Positions 29,501-37,863 of a stretch of DNA of 64,000 nucleotides are shown here, piece after piece. The notes beneath the pieces are model-generated. The model saw only the letters and a program-made list of their open reading frames with translations, was not told the origin of the DNA and did no database searches. This stretch comes from Sphingomonas sp. HDW15A (GTDB lineage Bacteria; Pseudomonadota; Alphaproteobacteria; Sphingomonadales; Sphingomonadaceae). The stretch covers positions 1,922,001-1,986,000 of the forward strand of contig NZ_CP049870.1 in the NCBI RefSeq assembly GCF_011301715.1, given 5' to 3'. Position 1 is the first letter of the stretch; every line of letters begins with the position of its first letter. A program made the translations under genes and the position numbers.

Positions 29501-31194
29501 ACGATTACGATCGATCGCTCCTGTCGAAGGGCGGGATGATCGTTCCGCGCAGCCAGAAATCGATCAAGCTGTCTCGCGAGGCTGCGGAAGCATTGGGCCT
29601 GACCGAGCTGGAGACCGACCCGACTACGCTCATCAGCGACATCCTCAAGAGCCCGGTAGATCTGGTCTGGTTCGGCGGGATCGGTACCTACATCAAGGCG
29701 ACCACGCAGACGCACGCGATGGTCGGCGATCCGGCCAATGATGGCCTTCGCGTCGATGCGACCGAAGTCCGTGCCAAGGTCATCGGCGAAGGCGCAAACT
29801 TGGCCATTACCCAAGCCGCACGCATCGAGTTCGCGCAAGGCGGCGGACGAATCAATACCGACTTCATCGACAATTCTGCAGGCGTCGATTGCTCCGACAA
29901 TGAGGTCAACATCAAGATTCCGCTGAACCGCGAAATGCGCGAGGGACGGCTGGACGAAGGGAAGCGTAACAAGCTTCTCGCCGCGATGACGGACGAGGTG
30001 AGCGAGCTCGTTCTCGAGGACAATCGCCTTCAGAGCCTTGCACTTTCGATTGCCGAAGCGGGCGGAGCCACGAGCCTTCCCGAACACGTCCGGACGATCG
30101 AGTTGCTTGAGAGCAGCGGACGTCTCGACCGACGGGTCGAAGGCCTTGGCGGGAGCGATATCCTCCTGCGCCGCGCGGCAGAAAACCGAGGCCTTTCGCG
30201 TCCCGAGCTCGCTGTCGTGCTGTCGATGTCGAAAATGGCGCTTCAGGATGCAATCGAGCGGCTGAAGCTTGCCGACGATCCACTGCTCGAACCGCAACTG
30301 TTCGCGGCCTTCCCGAAGCCGATGGTAAAGGCTCACGCCGATGCCATCCGCCAGCATCGTCTGCGTCACGAGATCCTGGCGACAAAGGTCGCGAACCGGA
30401 TCGTCAACCGCCTTGGACCCAGCATCCCGCTGAGCCTCACCGAAGAGGAGGGCGTTTCGCTCGGTCAGGTGGCGATCGCGTTCCTCGCTGCCGAGCAGCT
30501 ACTGGGCCTCGGCAAACTGTGGTCGATGATCGAACAAGCGGAAATGCCGGAATCCGTTCGTATCGAACTATTCCAGATCGCTGCGCGCTCGGTCCGGAGC
30601 CATGTGTCCGACCTGCTCCGCTCAACTGGCGGCGACACCACGGTCAGCGAGCTAGTCGATCTCGTCACGCCGTCGGTGAAGGAAGTCTCCGCCGCCGCAA
30701 CCAAGCTAATCCTTACCGAAATCAGGAACGAAGCGGAGGTCCGACGGTCAGCCCTGACGGGCATGGGAGTGAACCAGAAGATCGTCGACGCGCTGGTCCG
30801 GCTGTTCGAGCTCGACGGCGTCTTCGGTGTCGCGGCGCTCTCGGCCGAACGCTCGCTCGACCCGCTCGCGGTCACCAAGGCCTATACGCAACTCGGCGAT
30901 GCGCTCGGCCTCGACTGGGCGCAGCAGGAAGTGAGGCGCTTCTCACCGGTTGATCAGTGGGAACGCCTGCTGGTTGCAGGGCTGGAGCGCGATTTCGAGC
31001 AACTGCGCATCGACTTCCTCGCCAGATCTCGGGAGGACGACCCCACTGCCGCGGTTGCCAAGTGGATCGAACGGCACAAGGCGCGCATCGAGCAATTTCG
31101 GGCGATGGTGAACGCAGCGCGAAGCTCTGGCGCCGCCACCGCGCCGATGCTCGCGCAAATCGCCAACCAAGCGCGAATCCTGCTGGGTCGGTGA
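26539..31194 (+). CDS. gdhB: NAD-specific glutamate dehydrogenase, giant type
   Basis: The start at ATG 26539 follows a 179-base gap containing TCTATA; the frame is open to 26461 but only with a TTG. The 1551-residue protein matches the GDH-180 family in size and sequence: a long N-terminal regulatory region, then the catalytic core with GGLRWSDRRDDFRTEILGL, the substrate lysine motif PTGAKGGFYPKQLP and the Rossmann segment VVGCGDMSGDVFGNGML. It oxidatively deaminates glutamate to 2-oxoglutarate and ammonia, normally in amino acid catabolism. An ATP-grasp gene follows closely. Confidence 0.95.
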   Translation: MTPETTVQEMTASSGVNRPIFGKIKDALLTNALPGELDGFAGQERDEAAALVSSVIASRKPGQISMQLTSSGGEASHRRMRLAIVNDDMPFLVDSVANAIAARGLVIHRLLHPVVKVERDAKGTLVALGSGEPESIIYIELDRADAKERNQLRSELAAVLADVRAAVTDWRSMQAQMRADAELADPNGAALLNWFADGAMTLLGYEVERPGVEGSNGLGIFRFPGEPTDEGGVDEAIRYFERGGRVPLMAKGDRKSSIHRRVPLDLVAVPIRENGKITAVGVHVGLWTSEALGAPVEEVPVLRSILEELDQRFGYHPSGHSGKALRHALNALPHDLILNLNTDCVERLVTAAMTLADRPQPMIVLVRSILKGHLFAFVWLPRDQLTTSRRLAIGEMIGEAAGGPQRAWAVDLGDGDLALLRYTYSIDAKAPLPNSRALTAKLNEMVRGYLPAVEEDLAGQVGATSARRLVLTYGDSLPEAYRGRYPTADSAQDLIRLEGLVHEHERSIRLYRLPNDPPQNLRLKLYTRGGLVPLSDVVPVLENFGFTVIKETPTKLEGMAANIHEFLLSMDDVAAVNDLFERCALIEGAIGSVLRGESENDDFNKLIILAGLTPRSAVWLRAWFRYLRQTGVAYSIATVVDALGRSPKTTQALVRSFCDAHDPDLKGDRKAAMAASAEAFADALREVRGIDDDRILRLMRSVVEAILRTNAFAPREGEALAFKIESKRVPSLPAPLPWREIWVYSPRVEGIHLRGGPVARGGLRWSDRRDDFRTEILGLMKAQLVKNAVIVPTGAKGGFYPKQLPNSATDREAWLAEGTESYRIFIRSLLSITDNIVDDKVTHPARVVRHDSDDPYFVVAADKGTATFSDVANALAIERGFWLGDAFASGGSNGYDHKAMGITAKGAWISVQRHFLEMGVDVQSQPVRVVGCGDMSGDVFGNGMLLSQAIKLVAAFDHRHIFFDPEPNPATSWAERQRMFELPRSSWDDYDRSLLSKGGMIVPRSQKSIKLSREAAEALGLTELETDPTTLISDILKSPVDLVWFGGIGTYIKATTQTHAMVGDPANDGLRVDATEVRAKVIGEGANLAITQAARIEFAQGGGRINTDFIDNSAGVDCSDNEVNIKIPLNREMREGRLDEGKRNKLLAAMTDEVSELVLEDNRLQSLALSIAEAGGATSLPEHVRTIELLESSGRLDRRVEGLGGSDILLRRAAENRGLSRPELAVVLSMSKMALQDAIERLKLADDPLLEPQLFAAFPKPMVKAHADAIRQHRLRHEILATKVANRIVNRLGPSIPLSLTEEEGVSLGQVAIAFLAAEQLLGLGKLWSMIEQAEMPESVRIELFQIAARSVRSHVSDLLRSTGGDTTVSELVDLVTPSVKEVSAAATKLILTEIRNEAEVRRSALTGMGVNQKIVDALVRLFELDGVFGVAALSAERSLDPLAVTKAYTQLGDALGLDWAQQEVRRFSPVDQWERLLVAGLERDFEQLRIDFLARSREDDPTAAVAKWIERHKARIEQFRAMVNAARSSGAATAPMLAQIANQARILLGR

Positions 31195-31220
31195 GGCCGC
31201 AGTAGCGCCAGAGGATCCGT

Positions 31221-32081
31221 TTGACTGACATCGCAAAGGCAATCGTCTTCGTCCCGGCGCCCAATTACGGAGAAGCGTGGGACTGGGCCTATGACGTCGA
31301 AGCGGCGGCGCTGCAGTCCGGCGGCTTTACCGTCGAGCCACGCCCCTGGACCGAGCCGGGCGAGCTTGGGCATCGGGACATCATCCTGCCTCTGGTTGCG
31401 TGGGGATATCACGACGATCCGCAGCGCTGGCATACATTGCTCGACAAGCTCGAGGCGGCGGGCGCGAATGTGGTCAATCCGGTGCCTCTCCTGCGCTGGA
31501 ACAGCGACAAACGCTATCTTGAAGAGCTCGGCGCAAACGGTGTGCCGACCATTCCCTCTCGCCTTATCACTTCCATGGATGAGGCCGCGCTGGCCGATGC
31601 AAGCGACCGATGGGGTGGGGACGTTGTCGTCAAGCCTCCGGTCTCCGCATCCGCGACCGGGACGTACCGGCTGCGCGCCAGCGAAGCGCTTCCCGCCGAC
31701 ACCTTGGGAAGACCGATGATCGTTCAGCCGTTCCTGTCTTCGGTCACGGAGGAAGGCGAATATTCGCTCATACTGTTCGACGGCGCGTTCAGCCACGCCG
31801 TGGTGAAGCGCCCCAAGGCCGGCGATTATCGCGTGCAGCCGCATCTTGGTGGCCGCGAAGAACCGTGCCAGGCGCCGGAGGGCGCAATTGCGATAGCGAG
31901 AGCAGCTCTCGCTGCTGCGCCGGGCGAACCGGCCTACGCGCGCGTTGACCTCGTTCGCGGCAATGATGGCGGACTCAAGATCATGGAGCTGGAGCTGATA
32001 GAGCCGTCACTATGGCTTCAGTACGCGCCCGATAAAGGCGAATCATTCGCCGCCGCGATCCGCCGCCGCTTCAATCCATAG
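31221..32081 (+). CDS. ATP-grasp enzyme (RimK/glutathione synthetase-like)
   Basis: The 286-residue protein starts at TTG 31221 behind GAGGATCCG. It shows the ATP-grasp layout: an N-terminal domain ending in NPVPLLRWNSDKRYLEEL, the lysine strand DVVVKPPVSASATGTYRL, the hinge MIVQPFLSSVTEEGEYSLIL and the metal-binding end LKIMELELIEPSLWLQ. Enzymes of this fold join a carboxylate to an amine, thiol or amino acid with ATP. The substrate is unknown; a role linked to glutamate is suggested by the upstream glutamate dehydrogenase, 26 bases away. The 3' end overlaps the convergent RHH gene by 39 bases. Confidence 0.8.
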   Translation: MTDIAKAIVFVPAPNYGEAWDWAYDVEAAALQSGGFTVEPRPWTEPGELGHRDIILPLVAWGYHDDPQRWHTLLDKLEAAGANVVNPVPLLRWNSDKRYLEELGANGVPTIPSRLITSMDEAALADASDRWGGDVVVKPPVSASATGTYRLRASEALPADTLGRPMIVQPFLSSVTEEGEYSLILFDGAFSHAVVKRPKAGDYRVQPHLGGREEPCQAPEGAIAIARAALAAAPGEPAYARVDLVRGNDGGLKIMELELIEPSLWLQYAPDKGESFAAAIRRRFNP

Positions 32082-32285
32082 CCACTGGCGAAGCGCGGAA
32101 GTCAGGTTGGGCGGACTTGCACGTTCCATCCGCTCAACATCCACTTCGGCGACAAGTGCATTAAGCGGTACGCCTCGCTCGGCCGCCGCCTTCTCCAGCG
32201 CGCTCCAGAAAATCGGCTCTAGGCTGATAGAGGTCTCGTGCCCGGCAATGGTGATCGAGCGCTTCGTAGGCCGTCCGTAGGCCAT
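32043..32285 (-). CDS. Ribbon-helix-helix domain protein
   Basis: The 80-residue product (MAYGRPTKRSITIAGHETSI...) has the strand-helix-helix pattern of RHH proteins: a basic beta segment KRSITIAG, then ISLEPIFWSALEKAAAERG and a second helix. The ATG at 32285 shares one base with the phaB stop (TGATG), so translation is coupled and it is the last gene of the phaB operon. It may act as a small DNA-binding regulator. Convergent overlap with the ATP-grasp gene is 39 bases. Confidence 0.7.
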   Translation of the reverse strand: MAYGRPTKRSITIAGHETSISLEPIFWSALEKAAAERGVPLNALVAEVDVERMERASPPNLTSALRQWLWIEAAADRGGE

Positions 32286-33007
32286 CAATACATGTGCTGG
32301 CCGCCGTTGATCGACAATGTCGAGCCGGTGATGAAACCGGCATTGTCGTCGACCAGGAATGCCACGCCGCGCGCAATTTCTTCCGCCTTGCCAAGCCGGC
32401 GCACGGGTATTTTCGCAACGATCTTGGCGAGCACGTCCTCAGGCACCGCTGCAACCATGTCGGTGTCGATGTACCCGGGCGCGATGGCATTTACGGTCAC
32501 GTTGTTGCGCGCGCCTTCCTGGGCAAGCGCCTTCGTGAAACCGTGAATCCCGGACTTGGCGGCCGCGTAATTGACCTGCCCGTACTGACCGGCCTGACCG
32601 TTGATCGAGCCGATATTGACGATCCGCCCGAATCCCCGCTCGCTCATTCCGTCGAAGACGGCCTTCGCCATGTTAAAGCAACCGCCCAGGTTCGTGTCGA
32701 TCACTTCTTGCCACTGTTGATGAGTCTGCCGTTTCATTGTCGAGTCGCGCGTGATCCCGGCGTTGTTGACCAGCACGTCGACCGGCCCGAGATCGGCGGC
32801 GACCTTGGCGACGCCCGCCTGGCAGGCATCATAATCCGCAACGTCCCACTTATAGGCGGGAATTCCGGTCCGCTCGGTGAATTCGCGCGCGCGCTCATCA
32901 TTGCCGGCGTAATTCGCCGCGACCTTCATGCCCATGTCCTTGAGCGCGACGCTGATCGCTTCTCCGATCCCCCGCGTTCCACCGGTTACGATTGCCACTC
33001 GCGCCAT
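32285..33007 (-). CDS. phaB: Acetoacetyl-CoA reductase
   Basis: The ATG at 33007 is chosen because AGGAGAGAG precedes it closely; this gives 240 residues starting MARVAIVTGGTRGIGEAI. It is a short-chain dehydrogenase with the glycine-rich NADPH site (TGGTRGIG), the NNAG motif, catalytic serine in NIGSINGQAGQYGQ and YAAAKSG (Tyr/Lys). The QAGQ-GQVNY context and NAIAPGYIDTDM closely match PhaB. It reduces acetoacetyl-CoA to (R)-3-hydroxybutyryl-CoA for polyhydroxybutyrate. No phaA or phaC is in the window. Confidence 0.9.
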   Translation of the reverse strand: MARVAIVTGGTRGIGEAISVALKDMGMKVAANYAGNDERAREFTERTGIPAYKWDVADYDACQAGVAKVAADLGPVDVLVNNAGITRDSTMKRQTHQQWQEVIDTNLGGCFNMAKAVFDGMSERGFGRIVNIGSINGQAGQYGQVNYAAAKSGIHGFTKALAQEGARNNVTVNAIAPGYIDTDMVAAVPEDVLAKIVAKIPVRRLGKAEEIARGVAFLVDDNAGFITGSTLSINGGQHMY

Positions 33008-33034
33008 TACTCTCTCCTGAATTGTCAACGCCGG

Positions 33035-34042
33035 TTAGGACGATGGCCACCATCCGGCAAGTTCGCGCCTGACGAGTTCGACGAGCAGGGCCATGCTTGC
33101 AGGGCGATCATTGAGGCAATCAAGGCGTGCGAAGTGCGTTCCTCCAGCGGCAATGAAGTCTTCGCGCCCGCGAATTCCAATCTCTTCGACCGTTTCCAAG
33201 CAGTCGGCGGAAAAGCCAGGCGCGGCGACCGCAACCTTGGTCACGCCATCCCCCGGGTAGGCCTTGAGCGTCAAATCCGTAGCCGGTTCGAGCCATTTGG
33301 CCCGCCCGAAACGCGACTGAAAGGCGACGTCGACCGGAACGTCCAGCCTGTCCGCGAGCAGTCGCGCCGTTTTTCGGCAGTGGCAATGATAGGGATCGCC
33401 AAGCGTCAGTGTCCGCTCCGGCATGCCATGAAAGCTCAGCAAGAGGCGCTGCGGCGCGAAATCCAGAGCGCCCAGTTGCCCTGACAGATCGCTTGCAAGC
33501 GCATCGAGGTAGAGCGGATCGTCATAATAAGGGGGCAATGTCCGGATGGCCGGTTGAAGACGCAATCTGGCCAAATGAGCGAAAGCGAAGTCGTTCGCGG
33601 TCGCCGTCGTCGCAGCACAATATTGCGGGTAGAGCGGCGCGAGAAGGATCTTTGCCGCGCCAGCACTCATCAGGCGGTCAATGGCATGATCGATGGCCGG
33701 GTTGCCGTAACGCATCGCCCAGTCGACCACGACATCCGCGCCGAGCAGTCCCTGAAGGCTGCGGGCCTGCCGTGCGGTAATGGCGGCAAGCGGAGAGCCT
33801 TCCTCCGTCCAGACCTGCTTGTAGGCGTGCGAGCTTTTCTTCGGCCGCGTTGTGAGGATTACGCCGCGAAGAATCGGTTGCCACAGAATCTGCGGAATTT
33901 CGACCACTCGCTTGTCGGAAAGAAATTGACCCAGGTAGCGGCGCACGGCGGCAGGCTCCGGCGAATCCGGCGTGCCGAGATTGATCAGCAGCACTGCGAC
34001 TTTCGGTGCCAGTATCGCGGGATGGTCGGGCGGCAGTTGCAT
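33035..34042 (-). CDS. hemH: Ferrochelatase
   Basis: Starting at the ATG at 34042, which shares a base with the preceding stop (TGATG), the product is 335 residues and begins MQLPPDHPAILAPKVAVLLI. NLGTPDSPEPAAVRRYL is the ferrochelatase N-terminal signature; the active-site histidine lies in LLLSFHGMPERT and the conserved glutamate in CLETVEEIG. HemH inserts Fe(II) into protoporphyrin IX, the last step of heme synthesis. It lies within a run of minus-strand genes with overlapping starts and stops. Confidence 0.95.
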   Translation of the reverse strand: MQLPPDHPAILAPKVAVLLINLGTPDSPEPAAVRRYLGQFLSDKRVVEIPQILWQPILRGVILTTRPKKSSHAYKQVWTEEGSPLAAITARQARSLQGLLGADVVVDWAMRYGNPAIDHAIDRLMSAGAAKILLAPLYPQYCAATTATANDFAFAHLARLRLQPAIRTLPPYYDDPLYLDALASDLSGQLGALDFAPQRLLLSFHGMPERTLTLGDPYHCHCRKTARLLADRLDVPVDVAFQSRFGRAKWLEPATDLTLKAYPGDGVTKVAVAAPGFSADCLETVEEIGIRGREDFIAAGGTHFARLDCLNDRPASMALLVELVRRELAGWWPSS

Positions 34043-36138
34043 CAGGAGGCCATGAGGTCGAATGGCAAGTTGCGCAAGCGGCGGCCTGTTGAAGCAGCAA
34101 GCGCATTCGCAACTGCCGGGGCAAGGACTGTGTGCCCCAGGCCGCTGACACCGCCCAGATCGGCATTTCCATGAACGACTTCGACGAGGATGTCTGGCAC
34201 TTTGAGCGCTCCATCGATCCCGGCGGATCTCAAACCTCTTGCAATGGGCATTCCGGCTACGAAATCCGGGGAACGAGCGGTTGCCACCGACAGCGCATGG
34301 AGAAGACCGCCCTCGATCTGCTGACGGACCAGCGCGGGATTGATCGCGCGGCCGCAGTCCACGGCGGCTACGAGCCGGTCGACCACGATGCGTTGATCTG
34401 AACCGACCCCGGCAACCGCGACGAGTGCGATATGCGACCCGAATGCGCTGGCGCAGGCAAGGCCCATTCGGCTTCCCGGCGCCCCGCCGTCCCATCCCGC
34501 ACGGTTGGTTGCTGTGACTAGTGTCCGGGCGAGGCGCGGATTGCCGCCCAGCAGGGCCATCCGAAACGCGAACGGCTCGGAATTCAGGTTGCGTGCCAAT
34601 TCGTCGACGAAGGATTCGTTGGCGAATGCGGTGAGCGCTTCGTTACCGCCACGCATATATCCACAATCTATCGTCAGCTTGGCTTCGACCTGCTCGATCC
34701 TGAGCGCTGGAATCGCGTAGGGCGGTGCCGCGCCGGTCAGCGTCAGCTTGGGGCGCTTCCTTTTGTCCGCCACCACGTTTTCCAGGCCCGAGGCGGAAAC
34801 GAACTTAGCGCTCCAGGCCCCTACGCTGCCGGAAGCCGAAGGCATTGCCGCCATTCGTGCCAAAAGCGGTGGTCTCGGACGGTCGCGATTGGCGGTGTCA
34901 AAGGCGGCTAAATTGACCTGCACCGGCCTGCCGATGCGTTTGGCGAGCGCGACCGCTAACGCAACCATATCCGTATCCACAGCCTGGCCGGCGGAATCGC
35001 CAACCGGCGTTGGGTAAAGCACGACCGATTGCGGATCGACCGCGCCCGCCTTTGCGGCTTGCACAAGCGCGTGATCATAGGCCTGAATGGGCGCCCACAC
35101 ATCAAGGCGTCCGCTAACAAATCGCGCTGTCGCTGTGAGCGGCTCGAGGCCCTCGTGAAGAGCTGGAGCAATGCGGTAGGTCGCACCGAGCGGTCGAGCA
35201 TTGCCGGCGACGGCATCAAAATCTCCACGCTCGACGATCGTCGTCGGGGAGCCGCTATTCAGGGCTTCGTCGAGAGCCTGCTCAATGGCTGCGCGATTTG
35301 CCGTTGCCGGACCCGAAAAGCGCGGCGAAGCAGCCTCAAGCGCCTTGCGTGCGGCCCATCCGGTCTCGCCGATCGCAGCGATCCAGCCACTGTCTGCAAC
35401 GATTTCCCGAACGCCAGGCCGTGCCAATGCGGCAGAGCGGTCGTAGCCTGTCAGTGCACCCCCCGGCGGAGCGAACCGCGCTGCAGCGAAAACCAGACCG
35501 GGCAGGCGGACATCGCCTGCAAACCGGATCGATCCATTGCTTTTGGCGGACAGATCGAGACGGGGAAGAGACTGCCCGATGAGCCGCGTCGTAAGCCTCC
35601 CCGCCGGGCCTGCAGGCAACAGTGCCGCAGCATCCTCTGCCAACTCCGCGAACGCGAAAGCCCGTACCCCATGTCTAACGAACCCGCCGCCGACGTTGCA
35701 TTGTGCCGGGTCGACACCCCAGCGCTTGGCCGCGACCCTGACCAGCATGCCACGCGCCGCCTCCGCAGCAGCTATGATCGGCGCCTCAAAGGCACGAACG
35801 CTGGACGAACCGGCGGTGACTCGGGTGGCAAAATAACTGTTCACATAGTCCGGCGCTGACGGCGCCGGCTCAACCGCGACCTGCTCCCATGCCGCACCTA
35901 TTGCATCGGCCGCGATTTGCGCGAGGCCGGTCCATATGCCCTGCCCGACTTCCGCCTGCGGGATCGCAACCGTGACAGTCCCGTCCCGTCCGATCTTCAG
36001 GAAAGCGCCGAACGATCGCTCGCCATTGACCACCGCGAGAGGGCTCTCCGCCTCGCGCGGCCACAAAGAAAAGGCGACAATCAGGCCAACACCGGCGCCG
36101 CCAGCGACAAGGAGGGAACGGCGATCGAAACGAATCAA
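34042..36138 (-). CDS. IorB-like molybdenum hydroxylase large subunit homologue, degenerate
   Basis: The 698-residue protein has the layout of isoquinoline 1-oxidoreductase beta subunits: a twin-arginine leader (FDRRSLLVAGGAGVGLIV), the N-terminal domain DGTVTVAIPQAEVGQGIW and the C-terminal NESFVDELARNL region. Two family motifs are lost. Where GGGFGRR is expected the protein reads TPVGDSAGQ, and the catalytic GVGEP near the C-terminus is replaced by GVSGLG, so the base-catalyst glutamate is missing. No 2Fe-2S small subunit gene is nearby. It is probably exported but not a conventional hydroxylase. It overlaps the acyl-CoA ligase gene by 4 bases and hemH by one. Confidence 0.75.
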   Translation of the reverse strand: MIRFDRRSLLVAGGAGVGLIVAFSLWPREAESPLAVVNGERSFGAFLKIGRDGTVTVAIPQAEVGQGIWTGLAQIAADAIGAAWEQVAVEPAPSAPDYVNSYFATRVTAGSSSVRAFEAPIIAAAEAARGMLVRVAAKRWGVDPAQCNVGGGFVRHGVRAFAFAELAEDAAALLPAGPAGRLTTRLIGQSLPRLDLSAKSNGSIRFAGDVRLPGLVFAAARFAPPGGALTGYDRSAALARPGVREIVADSGWIAAIGETGWAARKALEAASPRFSGPATANRAAIEQALDEALNSGSPTTIVERGDFDAVAGNARPLGATYRIAPALHEGLEPLTATARFVSGRLDVWAPIQAYDHALVQAAKAGAVDPQSVVLYPTPVGDSAGQAVDTDMVALAVALAKRIGRPVQVNLAAFDTANRDRPRPPLLARMAAMPSASGSVGAWSAKFVSASGLENVVADKRKRPKLTLTGAAPPYAIPALRIEQVEAKLTIDCGYMRGGNEALTAFANESFVDELARNLNSEPFAFRMALLGGNPRLARTLVTATNRAGWDGGAPGSRMGLACASAFGSHIALVAVAGVGSDQRIVVDRLVAAVDCGRAINPALVRQQIEGGLLHALSVATARSPDFVAGMPIARGLRSAGIDGALKVPDILVEVVHGNADLGGVSGLGHTVLAPAVANALAASTGRRLRNLPFDLMAS

Positions 36139-37796
36139 GTCGCGAACTTTTCCTTGAGCGCAACCCGGTCGATCTTCCCCGTCCCAAGACGCGGCAAGGG
36201 ATCGTCCGAAAAGTGGATTTGCGCGGGGACCTTGAAGGCGGCAATCCGAGAAGAAAGGAATTCGCGCAGTTCCGCCTCATCGATCGCGCTCCCAGCGCGG
36301 CGGTGGAGTATGGCTACGGGAACTTCGCCTAGACGTTCGTCTGGCGCGCCGAACACCGCCGCCTCCGCAATCCCCTCGCAGGAATAGATTGCCGCTTCGA
36401 CCTCGGCCGCACTGATATTCTCGCCGCCACGCAGGATGATGTCCTTTTTCCTGTCGACGATGAACAAATATCCGTCCTCATCGAGATAACCAATGTCACC
36501 TGTCCGCAGGTAATGATCGGCGGTAAAAGCCGCCTTGGTCGCGGCCCGATTTTCCCAATAGCATTTGATGTTTGCCGCCGAACGGATCGCGATTTCGCCG
36601 CGCTCCCCAACTGCCAGGTGCCTGTCACCCTCGCCAAGAATCGCAAGCTCGACGTAGGGCGGCTGTGCGCGGCCGGTCGAGGCGGGCTTGGCTGCGTAAT
36701 TGCCCCAGAAGTTCGAACAGCCGACGGCATTGGTCTCCGTAAGTCCATAGCCGAGCGCGGGCTGCGCGTTTGGAAATTCCTTTTTCAGCCGTTCGACGTG
36801 GCTGATCGGCCGCGGCGCGCCGCCGGCCGTCACGTCCGTGAGCGACGAAAGATCGTAGCGACCTCGATCCGGGTGGTTCATGAGCTCCAGGCTCATGGTC
36901 GGCACGCCGACGAAATAGGTCAGCCTTTCCTTCTCGATCAGTCGAAGCGCCTCGCCCGCATCCCATTTCGGCATCAGGACCATCGTCCGCGCGACTACGA
37001 AGCTGTTGAGCATAACCGGTACTTCACCGGTAACGTGGAACAGCGGAACGCTAAGCAAGGTGCGCGGGCTTGGCGGAGGGCTCCCCTGACGGATCAGGAT
37101 TTCCTTGAGCACCATCAAGCCGGTCGAATAGGCATAGACCCCCGTGGTTACCGCGCGATGCGTCGACAGCGCGCCTTTGGACTCGCCGGTTGAACCCGAG
37201 GTGAAAAGGATCGTCGCATCGTCCTCGGGCAAGACATCCGGAAGCGGAGAGTCCAGATGGGCGCCGTCGATCAGCGCCGCGAATGCCTCTTGGACGGGCT
37301 GCTCGATCGGCAGTGCCGCCACGGACCAACTGCCGGCCTCGGCAATTCGGCGCGCGCGAGGCCCGTCGGCTAAGATCAACTTTGGGGCGGTCAGTTCGAG
37401 CGCCTGCTGGAATTCATTCTTTTCCCACCAGCCGTTAAGCAGGACCGCAATCGCTCCGGCCTTCAAAATGGCCATGTAGCCCACGATCCACGATGGGCAG
37501 TTGCGCATGGCGATTCCCACGCGGTCGCCTTTTGCGATCCCGCGCGATGCGAGCGCATGCGCAAGCTGGTCGGAGATCCGGTCGAGATCGGCGAACGTCA
37601 GGCGCTCCTCGCCGGCGACGACCCCTTCGACTGAGCTATTCAGCGCGCAGAACGTCTTGAAAAACAACGGCAGAGTGGCGGGGAAATTGGCGACGTAGGC
37701 GCGACCGAACTCGTCCCGCTCGATGACCAGGCGGCCGCCCGGCCCAATGATTTCGGCCAGGGTCTCGTCGAATTTCCGGTCAAGCTCGGATCGCAT
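36135..37796 (-). CDS. AMP-dependent synthetase / acyl-CoA ligase
   Basis: The ATG at 37796 (MRSELDRKFDE) follows GAAGAGGAAC; an in-frame GTG at 37832 has no such site. The 553-residue protein has the adenylate-forming motif ATILFTSGSTGESKGAL, the A5 region LGYGLTETNAVG, A7 LRTGDIGYLDEDGY, A8 VDRKKDIILRGGENISAAEVE and the C-terminal catalytic lysine in PRLGTGKIDRVAL. It activates a carboxylic acid, most likely a fatty or aromatic acid, as an acyl-CoA through an acyl-adenylate. The substrate is not clear. It heads the minus-strand run ending at phaB. Confidence 0.88.
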   Translation of the reverse strand: MRSELDRKFDETLAEIIGPGGRLVIERDEFGRAYVANFPATLPLFFKTFCALNSSVEGVVAGEERLTFADLDRISDQLAHALASRGIAKGDRVGIAMRNCPSWIVGYMAILKAGAIAVLLNGWWEKNEFQQALELTAPKLILADGPRARRIAEAGSWSVAALPIEQPVQEAFAALIDGAHLDSPLPDVLPEDDATILFTSGSTGESKGALSTHRAVTTGVYAYSTGLMVLKEILIRQGSPPPSPRTLLSVPLFHVTGEVPVMLNSFVVARTMVLMPKWDAGEALRLIEKERLTYFVGVPTMSLELMNHPDRGRYDLSSLTDVTAGGAPRPISHVERLKKEFPNAQPALGYGLTETNAVGCSNFWGNYAAKPASTGRAQPPYVELAILGEGDRHLAVGERGEIAIRSAANIKCYWENRAATKAAFTADHYLRTGDIGYLDEDGYLFIVDRKKDIILRGGENISAAEVEAAIYSCEGIAEAAVFGAPDERLGEVPVAILHRRAGSAIDEAELREFLSSRIAAFKVPAQIHFSDDPLPRLGTGKIDRVALKEKFAT

Positions 37797-37863
37797 CCGT
37801 TCCTCTTCAGCTTTGCCTTTCAACCGGCCCACCCTATGAGGCGGTCAATCAAGAGGGAAGCCC

